From positions 2,054,148-2,118,147 of the forward strand of contig NZ_JBISCD010000040.1 in the NCBI RefSeq assembly GCF_044386045.1: DNA of 64,000 nucleotides. The letters are read 5' to 3'. The position numbers and the translations under genes were made by a program. Within the stretch, counting starts at the first letter, position 1. Every line of letters begins with the position of its first letter. Shown here in pieces: positions 7,731 to 15,355 of the stretch. The notes beneath the pieces were generated by a model that did no database searches, had not been told where the DNA came from, and saw only the letters and a list, made by a program, of their open reading frames with translations. This stretch comes from Thalassobellus sediminis. Its GTDB lineage: Bacteria > Bacteroidota > Bacteroidia > Flavobacteriales > Flavobacteriaceae.

Positions 7731-8738
7731 TTAACAAAAGAAAATATAATCTTCAATAGATTGCATTTTCAATTTTTTCATATAATCTTTAATTTCAATT
7801 TGTGCTGTTTTATTAGCAACTGTAATAATGCTTTGCGGATTCTCAATCGTTTCTAAAGCACTAAAAGGCTGTAAAATGTTGCCGTAAATATCGCGTCCTA
7901 TTTTATTTGGGTTATCGCAAATCCATTGAAAAGGTACTTGTTTTTCAATTAGTTTTTTAGCAATTGTTTTGCCTTTATTACCTGCGCCCCAAACTATTAA
8001 TGTTTTATTCTGGTTATAATCGAGTTCTAAAAAATAATGTAGCTTTAAATCTATAAAATGATTTTCGGCATAATGTTTATGTGTTCTAGAAGTTCTAGTG
8101 TTGTAATCGCGCCAGTCATGTAAAACAATATCACAAGGAATACATTTGTAATTATGCTTATAAAACCTAAAGGCTAAATCGTAATCTTCAGGATATCTAT
8201 CTGGATTAAAAGCATCACAAGCAATTAAATCGCTTTTGTAAACCATCCAACAAGGCGATGGAATGACACATTCTTTATAAATTTCAGAATAATTAGTACC
8301 TGTTTTAGTTAATTGGTTCAACCAAACCTCATAACTTTTATAACCATCTTTAATCCCTGCTTCAGAAAAATAATTTACTAAACCAACAGCAACGTGCTGT
8401 TTCCCGTGTTTTAATAAATTAGCGACTAAAATTTCTAACTTGTTTGGAAGCATAATATCATCGCTATCCATTCTCGTAATAAATTCGCCCGTACTTTTTG
8501 AAAATGCCAGTTTTAATGCATCAATAATGCCATTGCCAGAATTTTTAAATAGTTTGATTCTATTGTCTTTTTCAGCGTAATTCTTAACAATATTAAAGCT
8601 TGTATCTGTAGAGCCATCATCAACTATTAAAAGCTCCCAATTAGTATAGGTTTGTTTTAGTATAGAGTAGATGCAATCCGCTATAAAAGCTTCAGTATTT
8701 TTAAAGGGGATTAAGATGCTCACTAAATTTTCCTGCAT
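7731..8738 (-). CDS. Family 2 glycosyltransferase with C-terminal nucleotide-binding-like domain
   Basis: 335 residues. Residues about 5-200 are a GT-A fold of family 2: SILIPFKNTEAFIADCIYSI, the nucleotide-binding DDGSTD (41-46) and the metal-binding MDSDD (about 91-95). The last ~95 residues begin with TLIVWGAGNKGKTIAK, a GxGxxG-type turn typical of a Rossmann-like domain often attached to Bacteroidota glycosyltransferases. It probably transfers a sugar from a nucleotide sugar to a surface glycan or lipid at the inner face of the membrane. It is a single gene, divergent from the M61 peptidase gene, and its acceptor is not predictable. Confidence 0.85.
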   Translation of the reverse strand: MQENLVSILIPFKNTEAFIADCIYSILKQTYTNWELLIVDDGSTDTSFNIVKNYAEKDNRIKLFKNSGNGIIDALKLAFSKSTGEFITRMDSDDIMLPNKLEILVANLLKHGKQHVAVGLVNYFSEAGIKDGYKSYEVWLNQLTKTGTNYSEIYKECVIPSPCWMVYKSDLIACDAFNPDRYPEDYDLAFRFYKHNYKCIPCDIVLHDWRDYNTRTSRTHKHYAENHFIDLKLHYFLELDYNQNKTLIVWGAGNKGKTIAKKLIEKQVPFQWICDNPNKIGRDIYGNILQPFSALETIENPQSIITVANKTAQIEIKDYMKKLKMQSIEDYIFFC

Positions 8739-8824
8739 GTTGCGAATTTAACAAAACCTTAAGAATAAAGGGTGTAACATAATGGTATTTTGCACGTCAA
8801 TTTATAAAATCAAAACATATCTAA

Positions 8825-10717
8825 ATGAATTCAAAAACATTAGCAACATTATTTGCTGGTATTTTAATAGCAAGTTGTAATCCTACAAAGCGTACTTCTA
8901 ACGATTTAGCAACTAGCTTGCCAATAGAAGCTTCTATTAATTTGTCTCAAATTCAAGACGATAAAGCACCAGTAACTATAAACCCTGGACGTTTTACACA
9001 AGAAACCGTAACTTACCGTATACCAAGAATAATACAAGGAACTTATTCTGTTAGTAATTTCGGTAAATATATTGAAGCTTTTAAGGCTTATGATTACGAG
9101 GGTAATGAAATTCCAGTGACTAAAGTAGACACAAATACTTGGACTATTGCTGATGCAAAAAAAATAGACAAAATCACCTATTTGGTTAATGATACTTTTG
9201 ATATTGAAGTTGTTGGTGGTATAGGTCAAGAAGAACCTTTTTCTCCAGGTGGTACAAATATTGAACCTGATAATTATGTATTAAATCTACATGGTTTTGT
9301 TGGGTATTTTGATTCTTTAAAAAACAATCAATATAAATTAGATGTAACAGCTTCAAGCAATTTTGTTCGTACCTCTGCTCTACAAAGCATTGGCACTAAA
9401 ACTAGCGAAGATGGAAAATATACAACAAGTACTTATTTAGCCACTAGATATTTTGATATCACAGATAACCCAATGTTTTATGGCGAATTAGATGTTGAAG
9501 AGTTTCAGGTAGGTGATATTAAGATTGTTTTAAGTGTGTATTCGCCAAATAAGGTGCATACAGCGGCATCAATAAAACCTACTATTTTTAAAATGATGAA
9601 GGCTCAAAAAGTTTTTTTAGGAGATATTAATAGTACACCTAGATATGATATTTTCCTTTATTTATCAGATGGAAAAGAAGATTCAGCAAAAGGATTTGGA
9701 GCTTTAGAACATCACAAATCTACAGTTGTTGTTTTACCTGAAGCAATGCCAGCAGAAGCTTTAGCAAAAAGCATGACAGATGTGGTGTCTCACGAGTTTT
9801 TTCATATTGTAACACCTTTAAGTGTGCATTCTGAAGATGTACATTATTTCGATTATAACAACCCTACATTCTCAAAACATTTATGGATGTATGAAGGTGT
9901 AACCGAGTATTTTGCTACGCTTTTTCAAGTAAATCAAGACTTAGTTGATAAAAGTGATTTTTATAACAAAGTAATGAGTAAAATTCAAAGGTCTAAGCAG
10001 TTAAATGATGCTATGAGTTTTACTATTATGAGTGAAAATGTTTTAAAAGCTCCATATAAAGATCAGTACTTAAATGTGTATCAAAAAGGTGCATTAATTG
10101 GTATGTGTATAGATATTTTAATGCGTGAAGAAAGCAATGGACATAGAGGGATTTTATCTTTAATGAAAGAATTATCAAATAAATACGGAAAGAATAAACC
10201 TTTTGAAGATGATAAACTTATAGATGAAATTACAGCTATGACTTATCCTTCTATAGGAGAGTTTTTAACAACACATGTTGTTGGAGATATTCCAATTAAT
10301 TATAATGAGTTTTTCGAAAAAGTTGGATTAGAAATAGGAGAAGGCAAAGTAGAAACTAATTATATTTTAATGGGTGGTGTCCCTATTGTTAGTGGAGATC
10401 CACAAAAAGGCACTATCTTTTTTACCGATCAAGTTTTAGAAAATAGTTTTTGGGCAGAACAAGGTGCGCAACCAAATGATGTTATAAAATCTATAGGTGG
10501 GACAGCGCTTACTTTGCAAAATGCAAATCAAGTATTGCAAGGTGTTTTTATGTGGAAACCAGGAATGGATGTAGAAGTGAAGCTTGATAGAGCAGGAGAA
10601 GAAATTGTTATAAAAACCACGACTACTCAAGCTTATACAACAGGAGAAGGATTGATGGCAAAAGCGGATGCTACCGATGCTCAAAAGGCATTGCGTGACG
10701 CTTGGTTAAAAGGGTAA
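8825..10717 (+). CDS. M61-family peptidase with PDZ domain, lipoprotein
   Basis: 630 residues. The N-terminus is a lipoprotein signal (LFAGILIASC, Cys 18). The zinc site is HEFFH (323-327) with the third ligand Glu in MYEGVTEY (about 357), the pattern of glycyl aminopeptidase-like M61 enzymes. Residues about 500-600 form a PDZ-like domain (ppiVSGDPQKGTIFF ... GAQPNDVIKSIGG). Such enzymes are anchored in the periplasm or outer membrane and cleave N-terminal small residues, mainly Gly or Ala in characterised members. A strong hairpin terminator follows directly. It has a monocistronic layout, divergent from the glycosyltransferase. Confidence 0.88.
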   Translation: MNSKTLATLFAGILIASCNPTKRTSNDLATSLPIEASINLSQIQDDKAPVTINPGRFTQETVTYRIPRIIQGTYSVSNFGKYIEAFKAYDYEGNEIPVTKVDTNTWTIADAKKIDKITYLVNDTFDIEVVGGIGQEEPFSPGGTNIEPDNYVLNLHGFVGYFDSLKNNQYKLDVTASSNFVRTSALQSIGTKTSEDGKYTTSTYLATRYFDITDNPMFYGELDVEEFQVGDIKIVLSVYSPNKVHTAASIKPTIFKMMKAQKVFLGDINSTPRYDIFLYLSDGKEDSAKGFGALEHHKSTVVVLPEAMPAEALAKSMTDVVSHEFFHIVTPLSVHSEDVHYFDYNNPTFSKHLWMYEGVTEYFATLFQVNQDLVDKSDFYNKVMSKIQRSKQLNDAMSFTIMSENVLKAPYKDQYLNVYQKGALIGMCIDILMREESNGHRGILSLMKELSNKYGKNKPFEDDKLIDEITAMTYPSIGEFLTTHVVGDIPINYNEFFEKVGLEIGEGKVETNYILMGGVPIVSGDPQKGTIFFTDQVLENSFWAEQGAQPNDVIKSIGGTALTLQNANQVLQGVFMWKPGMDVEVKLDRAGEEIVIKTTTTQAYTTGEGLMAKADATDAQKALRDAWLKG

Positions 10718-10744
10718 CAGATTTAAGAATTATAATTATAGATT

Positions 10745-10783
10745 AACGATTGATGAACTTTGAGTTTGTCAATCGTTTTTTTT
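10745..10783 (+). terminator. Rho-independent terminator of the M61 gene
   Basis: AACGATTGA pairs with TCAATCGTT, with an inner AACT/AGTT pair, and is followed by a run of T. It lies 28 bp after the stop. Confidence 0.85.
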
Positions 10784-10786
10784 ATA

Positions 10787-10985
10787 GCGTTACCCAAAAA
10801 GGGTCCCGCTTTCCGCTATATCTTTTTTAAAACCTCGTGGCGAGAAGCAAGGACAAGACTATCTGTTAATTTTTAGTGTTTATTAAATTTGCAGTCTTTC
10901 AGTTTAAAAAAGGATGCCGCATCAAATGCGAAGCATTCATGATTTCCTTAATTTAAAATAGCAATCAATGAATAATCGCTAACGC
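10787..10985. repeat. Degenerate GCGTTA-ended repeat element
   Basis: A non-coding block of about 200 bp bounded by inverted GCGTTA...TAACGC ends. It starts GCGTTACCCAAAAAGGGTCC and contains GCTTTCCGCTATATC. A second, more eroded relative lies at 43293-43471. It fills the intergenic space between the M61 terminator and the TIGR02757 gene; no ORF is seen. It looks like a MITE-like or palindromic family repeat of flavobacteria. Confidence 0.5.
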
Positions 10986-11015
10986 AGTTAGATTAACTAA
11001 ATAAGAGGCTTGATG

Positions 11016-11780
11016 TTAAAACCCTTCAAAAACACCCAAGCCAAACAAAGCAAAATCATATTTTACTGGATCTTTAGCGTCTAGTTTTCTTAATGAAGTG
11101 TCTAACTCTGCTAAAGCTTTACCATCATTTTGTTTTCGTTTTAAAAGCCCTAGTTTTCTAGCCACATTACCAGAATGCACATCTAAGGGACAAGATAATA
11201 GAGAAGGCGATAGGCTATTCCAAATGCCAAAGTCTACACCTGTATTATCATTTCTAACCATCCAACGTAAAAACATGTTAATACGTTTTGCTGCCGAATT
11301 TTTTAAAGGATCACTCACATGTTTCTGTGTTCTTTGTAAATGGTCTATTTCAAAAAATATTTGTTTAAATGTAGATATAGCATCTTGCATGGAGCCTTTT
11401 TCAACATGCTTCGCAAATAAATTTTCTAAGCCATCATGGTTTTTGTAAATGTGCTGTAACGATTTAATAAACTGAATACAATCATCGCCATTAAAAGTTC
11501 TGTGTACAAAAGGTTGTAGTTTTTCTAAATCGGTTTCTTCATGATTCATCACAAAATCATACGGCGAATCGTCCAAAAGTACCATCAAGCGTTTGGCATT
11601 ATTAATTATGCTTTTACGGTTTCCCCAAGAAATGGTTGCAGTTAAAAACCCTGAAATTTCAATATCTTCTTTTAAATTAAATTGATGTGGAATTTGAATA
11701 GGATCACTTTCAATAAACTTTGGATTGTTGTATTGAATAACTTTGGTGTCAAGAAATTCTTTTAGTTCGGCTTTATTCAA
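11016..11780 (-). CDS. TIGR02757 family protein (DUF2400)
   Basis: 254 residues matching the TIGR02757/DUF2400 family along its length. Visible family blocks are DPIQIPHQF near residue 26, EDIEISGFLTATISWGNRKSII, and RWMVRNDNTGVDFGIW followed by LSCPLDVHSGNVARKLGLLKRKQND and DPVKYDFALFGLGV at the end. These segments resemble helix-hairpin-helix DNA glycosylase folds (VHSG...ARKLGLL), so a DNA-related role is possible, but the function is not established. The first possible start is a TTG (11778-11780). It is monocistronic. Confidence 0.82.
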   Translation of the reverse strand: MNKAELKEFLDTKVIQYNNPKFIESDPIQIPHQFNLKEDIEISGFLTATISWGNRKSIINNAKRLMVLLDDSPYDFVMNHEETDLEKLQPFVHRTFNGDDCIQFIKSLQHIYKNHDGLENLFAKHVEKGSMQDAISTFKQIFFEIDHLQRTQKHVSDPLKNSAAKRINMFLRWMVRNDNTGVDFGIWNSLSPSLLSCPLDVHSGNVARKLGLLKRKQNDGKALAELDTSLRKLDAKDPVKYDFALFGLGVFEGF

Positions 11781-11899
11781 GGAAATAATATTTAAAAATG
11801 TAAAAGTAAGTATTCTTAATAAGTTTGATGATAGAAAGAAGTAATGGCTCTTGAAATTATAAAATTAAAGACTAACTTAGCTAGCATAAAAAATATAAT

Positions 11900-12961
11900 A
11901 TGTATACAAAGAAGGTTTTTAAGTTAAAGGATATGATAAAATGGACTCGTTTTGAGACTCTTTTATTTATTCTTATTGTTACAGTATTTGTAGGGCTATA
12001 TTCTTTTTTTAATTTAGAATGGCTAAAAATTCCATGGACACCTTTAGCGTTAATTGGTACGGCAGTTGCTTTTGTAATAGGGTTTCAAAATAACTCTGCT
12101 TACGGAAGAATTTGGGAAGCAAGAAAAATTTGGGGTGGTATTGTAAATACATCAAGAACTTTTGGGATGTATGTTCAAGATATGGTAAATAATGAATATA
12201 CAACTGAAAAAGTTTCAAATGAAGCATTGCAACAAGAAATAAAAACACTTACTTACAGACACATTGCTTGGATGACTGCTTTACGTCATGCCATGCGAGT
12301 TTCTAAACCTTGGGAAACCGTTATCCATGAAAGATCTAATAAAGAATGGAATAAGGTAGTAAGTCCACCTGAATGGCATTCAAGTGTTAACGAAGATCTT
12401 AAACCATATCTTTCAGATGAAGATTTAAAATACGTAATGAGTAAAAATAATAAGCAAACAGCAATGCTTTATTTACAATCTCATCATCTTCAAAATTTAA
12501 AAGAAAAAGGTATTGTTTGGGAATTTTCATTTTTGGAATTAGAAGGTGTTTTGCAAGAAATGTTTACGTTACAAGGGAAGTCAGAACGGATTAAGAATTT
12601 TCCATATCCGCGACAATATGCTACTTTAAATCATTATTTTATGTGGGTTTTTGTCTTGTTATTACCATTAGCTATTGTTCCGCAATTTGCAGAAATTGGC
12701 AAAGAAATTAGTGTTGCACATGCTACAATAGGTAGCTTTTTCATTTGGCTTGCAGTTCCTTTTTATGTTATTGTAGCTTGGGTTTTTCATACCATGGAAA
12801 GAATTGGGAGAACAGGAGAAAATCCATTTGAAGGTTTGGCTAATGATGTTCCAATTTCAACAATGGCTCGTGGAATTGAAATTGATTTAAGGCAAAATTT
12901 AGGCGAATCATTGGAAGATATTCCAAAACAGTTTCCAATGGTTTATGATACCCAAATGTAG
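11900..12961 (+). CDS. Bestrophin-family ion channel
   Basis: 353 residues of the bestrophin/UPF0187 family. Two N-terminal helices (ETLLFILIVTVFVGLYSFF and TPLALIGTAVAFVIGFQNNSAYGRIWEARKIWGGIVN) carry the family's FRNNSAYxRxWExR-like pore motif, here FQNNSAYGRIWEAR. Two further helices occur at about residues 245-305, followed by the amphipathic ENPFEGLANDVPI segment. Bacterial bestrophins form pentameric ion channels in the inner membrane (cation-selective in the characterised Klebsiella homologue). It has a complete length and is monocistronic. The physiological role here is unknown. Confidence 0.88.
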   Translation: MYTKKVFKLKDMIKWTRFETLLFILIVTVFVGLYSFFNLEWLKIPWTPLALIGTAVAFVIGFQNNSAYGRIWEARKIWGGIVNTSRTFGMYVQDMVNNEYTTEKVSNEALQQEIKTLTYRHIAWMTALRHAMRVSKPWETVIHERSNKEWNKVVSPPEWHSSVNEDLKPYLSDEDLKYVMSKNNKQTAMLYLQSHHLQNLKEKGIVWEFSFLELEGVLQEMFTLQGKSERIKNFPYPRQYATLNHYFMWVFVLLLPLAIVPQFAEIGKEISVAHATIGSFFIWLAVPFYVIVAWVFHTMERIGRTGENPFEGLANDVPISTMARGIEIDLRQNLGESLEDIPKQFPMVYDTQM

Positions 12962-13009
12962 GAAATGAGATAGTGATTTCGCTAAATATAATTATATAAA
13001 AAAGAGAAA

Positions 13010-13672
13010 CTAATCTACTATGTTTCCATCAACCATAACAAGTTTTCTATCTGCTAAATTGGCTAGTTCTTCATTATGAGTAACAATAACAAAGGTTTGT
13101 CCAAACTCATCGCGAAGTTTAAAAAACAAGCTGTGTAAGTTTTCAGCAGATTCACTATCAAGGTTTCCAGAAGGTTCATCGGCAAAAATTAAAGCAGGAT
13201 TATTAATTAAAGCTCGAGCCACAGCTACACGTTGTTGCTCACCACCAGATAGTTCATTTGGTTTATGATTGTATCGATGCGATAATCCTAAAAAATCTAA
13301 AAGCTCTTTGGCGCGTTTTTCAGCATCAGCTTTTTTTGTTCCTTTAATAAAAGCGGGTAAACATACATTTTCTAAAGCCGTAAACTCTGGTAATAATTGA
13401 TGAAATTGAAAGATGAAACCAATATGTTCATTTCTAAATTTGGCTAAAGCTTTATCGTTAAGAGAGCTTATATCAATATTGTTTATGCTAAGTTGAAAAT
13501 CTTCCTTTTTATAAGCTCTATCTAAAGTGCCTAATATTTGTAATAAGGTTGTTTTTCCGGCACCCGATGCACCTACAATAGAAATAACTTCGCCTTTTTT
13601 TATATGAATATCGACACCTTTTAAAACCTGTAAATCGCCGTAGTATTTATGAATGTTTTTTGCTTGAATCAT
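13010..13672 (-). CDS. lolD: ABC transporter ATPase, LolD-type
   Basis: 220 residues with all ABC ATPase motifs: Walker A GASGAGKTTLL (about 34-44), Q-loop FIFQFHQLLPEFTALENVCLP, signature LSGGEQQRVAVARAL (about 140), Walker B LIFADEPSGNLD, and the switch His in VTHN. Length and Q-loop context fit the LolD/MacB class, which powers lipoprotein release or extrusion with LolC/E- or FtsX-like permeases. No permease gene is adjacent here, which is common in Bacteroidota. It is monocistronic, convergent with the bestrophin gene and divergent from folE. Confidence 0.85.
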   Translation of the reverse strand: MIQAKNIHKYYGDLQVLKGVDIHIKKGEVISIVGASGAGKTTLLQILGTLDRAYKKEDFQLSINNIDISSLNDKALAKFRNEHIGFIFQFHQLLPEFTALENVCLPAFIKGTKKADAEKRAKELLDFLGLSHRYNHKPNELSGGEQQRVAVARALINNPALIFADEPSGNLDSESAENLHSLFFKLRDEFGQTFVIVTHNEELANLADRKLVMVDGNIVD

Positions 13673-13783
13673 TTGTAATAAATAAGAGCTGTGAATTTAC
13701 TACTTTAAGCTGTGATGTACAATTAAGAATTGTTTTTATTGTTAAGTCCAATATATCCTCTATATTTAGTTAAAAAATAAATA

Positions 13784-14371
13784 ATGCCATATAAACAGTT
13801 TGAAGAGTATAATATTAAGGTAACAGATGATGTTAAAGACCGATATAAAAATATTATAGAAGATTTAGGAGAAAATACAGAGCGAGAAGGCTTGGTTAAA
13901 ACACCAGAGCGTGCAGCAAAAGCTATGCAGTTTTTAACACAGGGATACAACCAAGATCCGGTTGAGATTCTTAAAGGCGCTATGTTTAAAGAATCTTATA
14001 ACGAAATGGTTATTGTTAAAGATATCGAGTTGTATTCGCTTTGCGAACATCATATTTTGCCATTTTTTGGTAAAGTGCATATTGCATATATACCCAATGG
14101 TTATATTGTAGGTTTAAGTAAATTACCAAGAATTGTAGATGTGTTTGCAAGACGTTTACAAGTGCAAGAACGCTTAACCGAACAAATTTTAGATTGTATA
14201 AATGATACTTTAAAACCACAAGGTGTGGCTGTTGTAATTGAAGCATCACACATGTGTATGATGATGCGAGGTGTACAAAAACAAAGTTCTACAACAACAA
14301 CTTCTGGGTTTAGAGGGCAGTTTGAAAAAATTGAAACTAGAAACGAATTTTTAAAACTAATAGGTAAATAG
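13784..14371 (+). CDS. folE: GTP cyclohydrolase I
   Basis: 195 residues of the zinc-dependent FolE1 family. Visible are the zinc Cys-His pair in SLCEHHILPFFGKVHIAYIP and the second Cys in SHMCMMMRGV, plus GLSKLPRIVDVFARRLQVQERLT with the substrate-binding residues. It converts GTP to dihydroneopterin triphosphate, the first step of tetrahydrofolate and pterin synthesis, as a cytosolic decamer. Length and motifs are complete. A small membrane-protein gene follows by 74 bp on the same strand. Confidence 0.95.
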   Translation: MPYKQFEEYNIKVTDDVKDRYKNIIEDLGENTEREGLVKTPERAAKAMQFLTQGYNQDPVEILKGAMFKESYNEMVIVKDIELYSLCEHHILPFFGKVHIAYIPNGYIVGLSKLPRIVDVFARRLQVQERLTEQILDCINDTLKPQGVAVVIEASHMCMMMRGVQKQSSTTTTSGFRGQFEKIETRNEFLKLIGK

Positions 14372-14445
14372 TTTTGGTATGTTTATTGTTTAATATGATG
14401 TATAAAGATTTCCTTTTTTCAAGGAAATAATAAAAAAGTTATTGA

Positions 14446-14715
14446 ATGAATAAATATAAAAAACTAATTATAGGGATTCTATTTGACGCACTCGGTTTTG
14501 TGTCTTTTATAATTCCGGGTATTGGTGAATTCTCAGATATTGTTTGGGCGCCACTATCTGGGTGGTTAATGACAAAACTATATAAAGGGAAACCAGGTAA
14601 AATTGCAGGTGTTATAACTTTTATTGAAGAGGCACTTCCTGGATTTGATATAATTCCAACTTTTACTTTAATGTGGATTTATACTTATGTTTTCAATTCG
14701 GAAAAGAAACTATAA
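14446..14715 (+). CDS. Small conserved membrane protein
   Basis: 89 residues with two hydrophobic stretches (LIIGILFDALGFVSFIIPGIGEF and IIPTFTLMWIYTYVF) and a positively charged middle (KLYKGKPGKIAG). The DALGFVSFIIPGIGEFSDIVWAPLSGW motif recurs in small Bacteroidota inner-membrane proteins without known function. It probably has its own transcript after folE and ends at a strong bidirectional hairpin. Confidence 0.75.
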   Translation: MNKYKKLIIGILFDALGFVSFIIPGIGEFSDIVWAPLSGWLMTKLYKGKPGKIAGVITFIEEALPGFDIIPTFTLMWIYTYVFNSEKKL

Positions 14716-14728
14716 TATATGTGTAAAA

Positions 14729-14760
14729 AATGCCTTTCAATTTTGAAAGGCATTTTTTTT
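14729..14760. terminator. Bidirectional terminator hairpin
   Basis: AATGCCTTTCAA and TTGAAAGGCATT form a perfect 12-bp stem with a T-run on the plus strand and an A-run before it. It serves the small membrane gene and, in the other direction, the lipoprotein gene at 14773. Confidence 0.92.
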
Positions 14761-14772
14761 GTATTAATGAGT

Positions 14773-15342
14773 TTAAACGTTTTCTACAGTAATAGAAAAA
14801 GTTTCAGAAATATCTTCTTCACCACCAGCATTGGTGCTATCACCATCACTAACACCACTTGCGTTTTTAGATGGCTCATGAATTAAAGTAACTGTAATAG
14901 TTCCAGTACCTGCATCTGTAGTTGTAAGTTCAAAACTTAAGCCCACAGGGTTGCCGTCAGCATCAGTATCACTATAATCAAAAGTAGCTATAGCATTTGA
15001 AGCATCGAAAAAGAATTGGTGTTCCTCCTCAAGTTCTTCAACTTCTTCAGTAATATCTTCAGCTGGAGATTCTAATTCATTAAGTAACTCAATACTTCCG
15101 TTATAGGTTGTATTACTTGTTAAATTCCCTGAAACTGTTACAACTGGAGGATTAGGACCATCACCATCTAAATCTTGTGATTTTAATTCTATAGTAGTAC
15201 CTCCACCAACAGGAGCTAAAGTTACGGTCATGGTAGTTATTACTTCTTCTTCAATAACAATTTCAGGATCATCATCAGACGAACATGACGATATGAATAA
15301 TAATGTAATAATAGCAATTGATAAAATTTTTAAATTTTTCAT
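14773..15342 (-). CDS. Surface lipoprotein partner of TonB receptor
   Basis: 189 residues with a clear lipobox (ITLLFISSCSSDDD, Cys 20) followed by an acidic tract, a pattern of Bacteroidota surface-exposed lipoproteins. The mature part is rich in acidic residues and beta-prone (EEEVITTMTVTLAPVGGG, DLDGDGPNPP) and resembles the 'type 1 periplasmic-binding' lipoproteins often encoded beside TonB receptors. DxDGDG-type stretches could bind calcium. It lies 13 bp after the TonB receptor stop, so it is the last gene of that operon. It probably helps bind the same ligand at the cell surface; the ligand is unknown. Confidence 0.75.
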   Translation of the reverse strand: MKNLKILSIAIITLLFISSCSSDDDPEIVIEEEVITTMTVTLAPVGGGTTIELKSQDLDGDGPNPPVVTVSGNLTSNTTYNGSIELLNELESPAEDITEEVEELEEEHQFFFDASNAIATFDYSDTDADGNPVGLSFELTTTDAGTGTITVTLIHEPSKNASGVSDGDSTNAGGEEDISETFSITVENV

Positions 15343-15355
15343 TTTTTTTAATTTT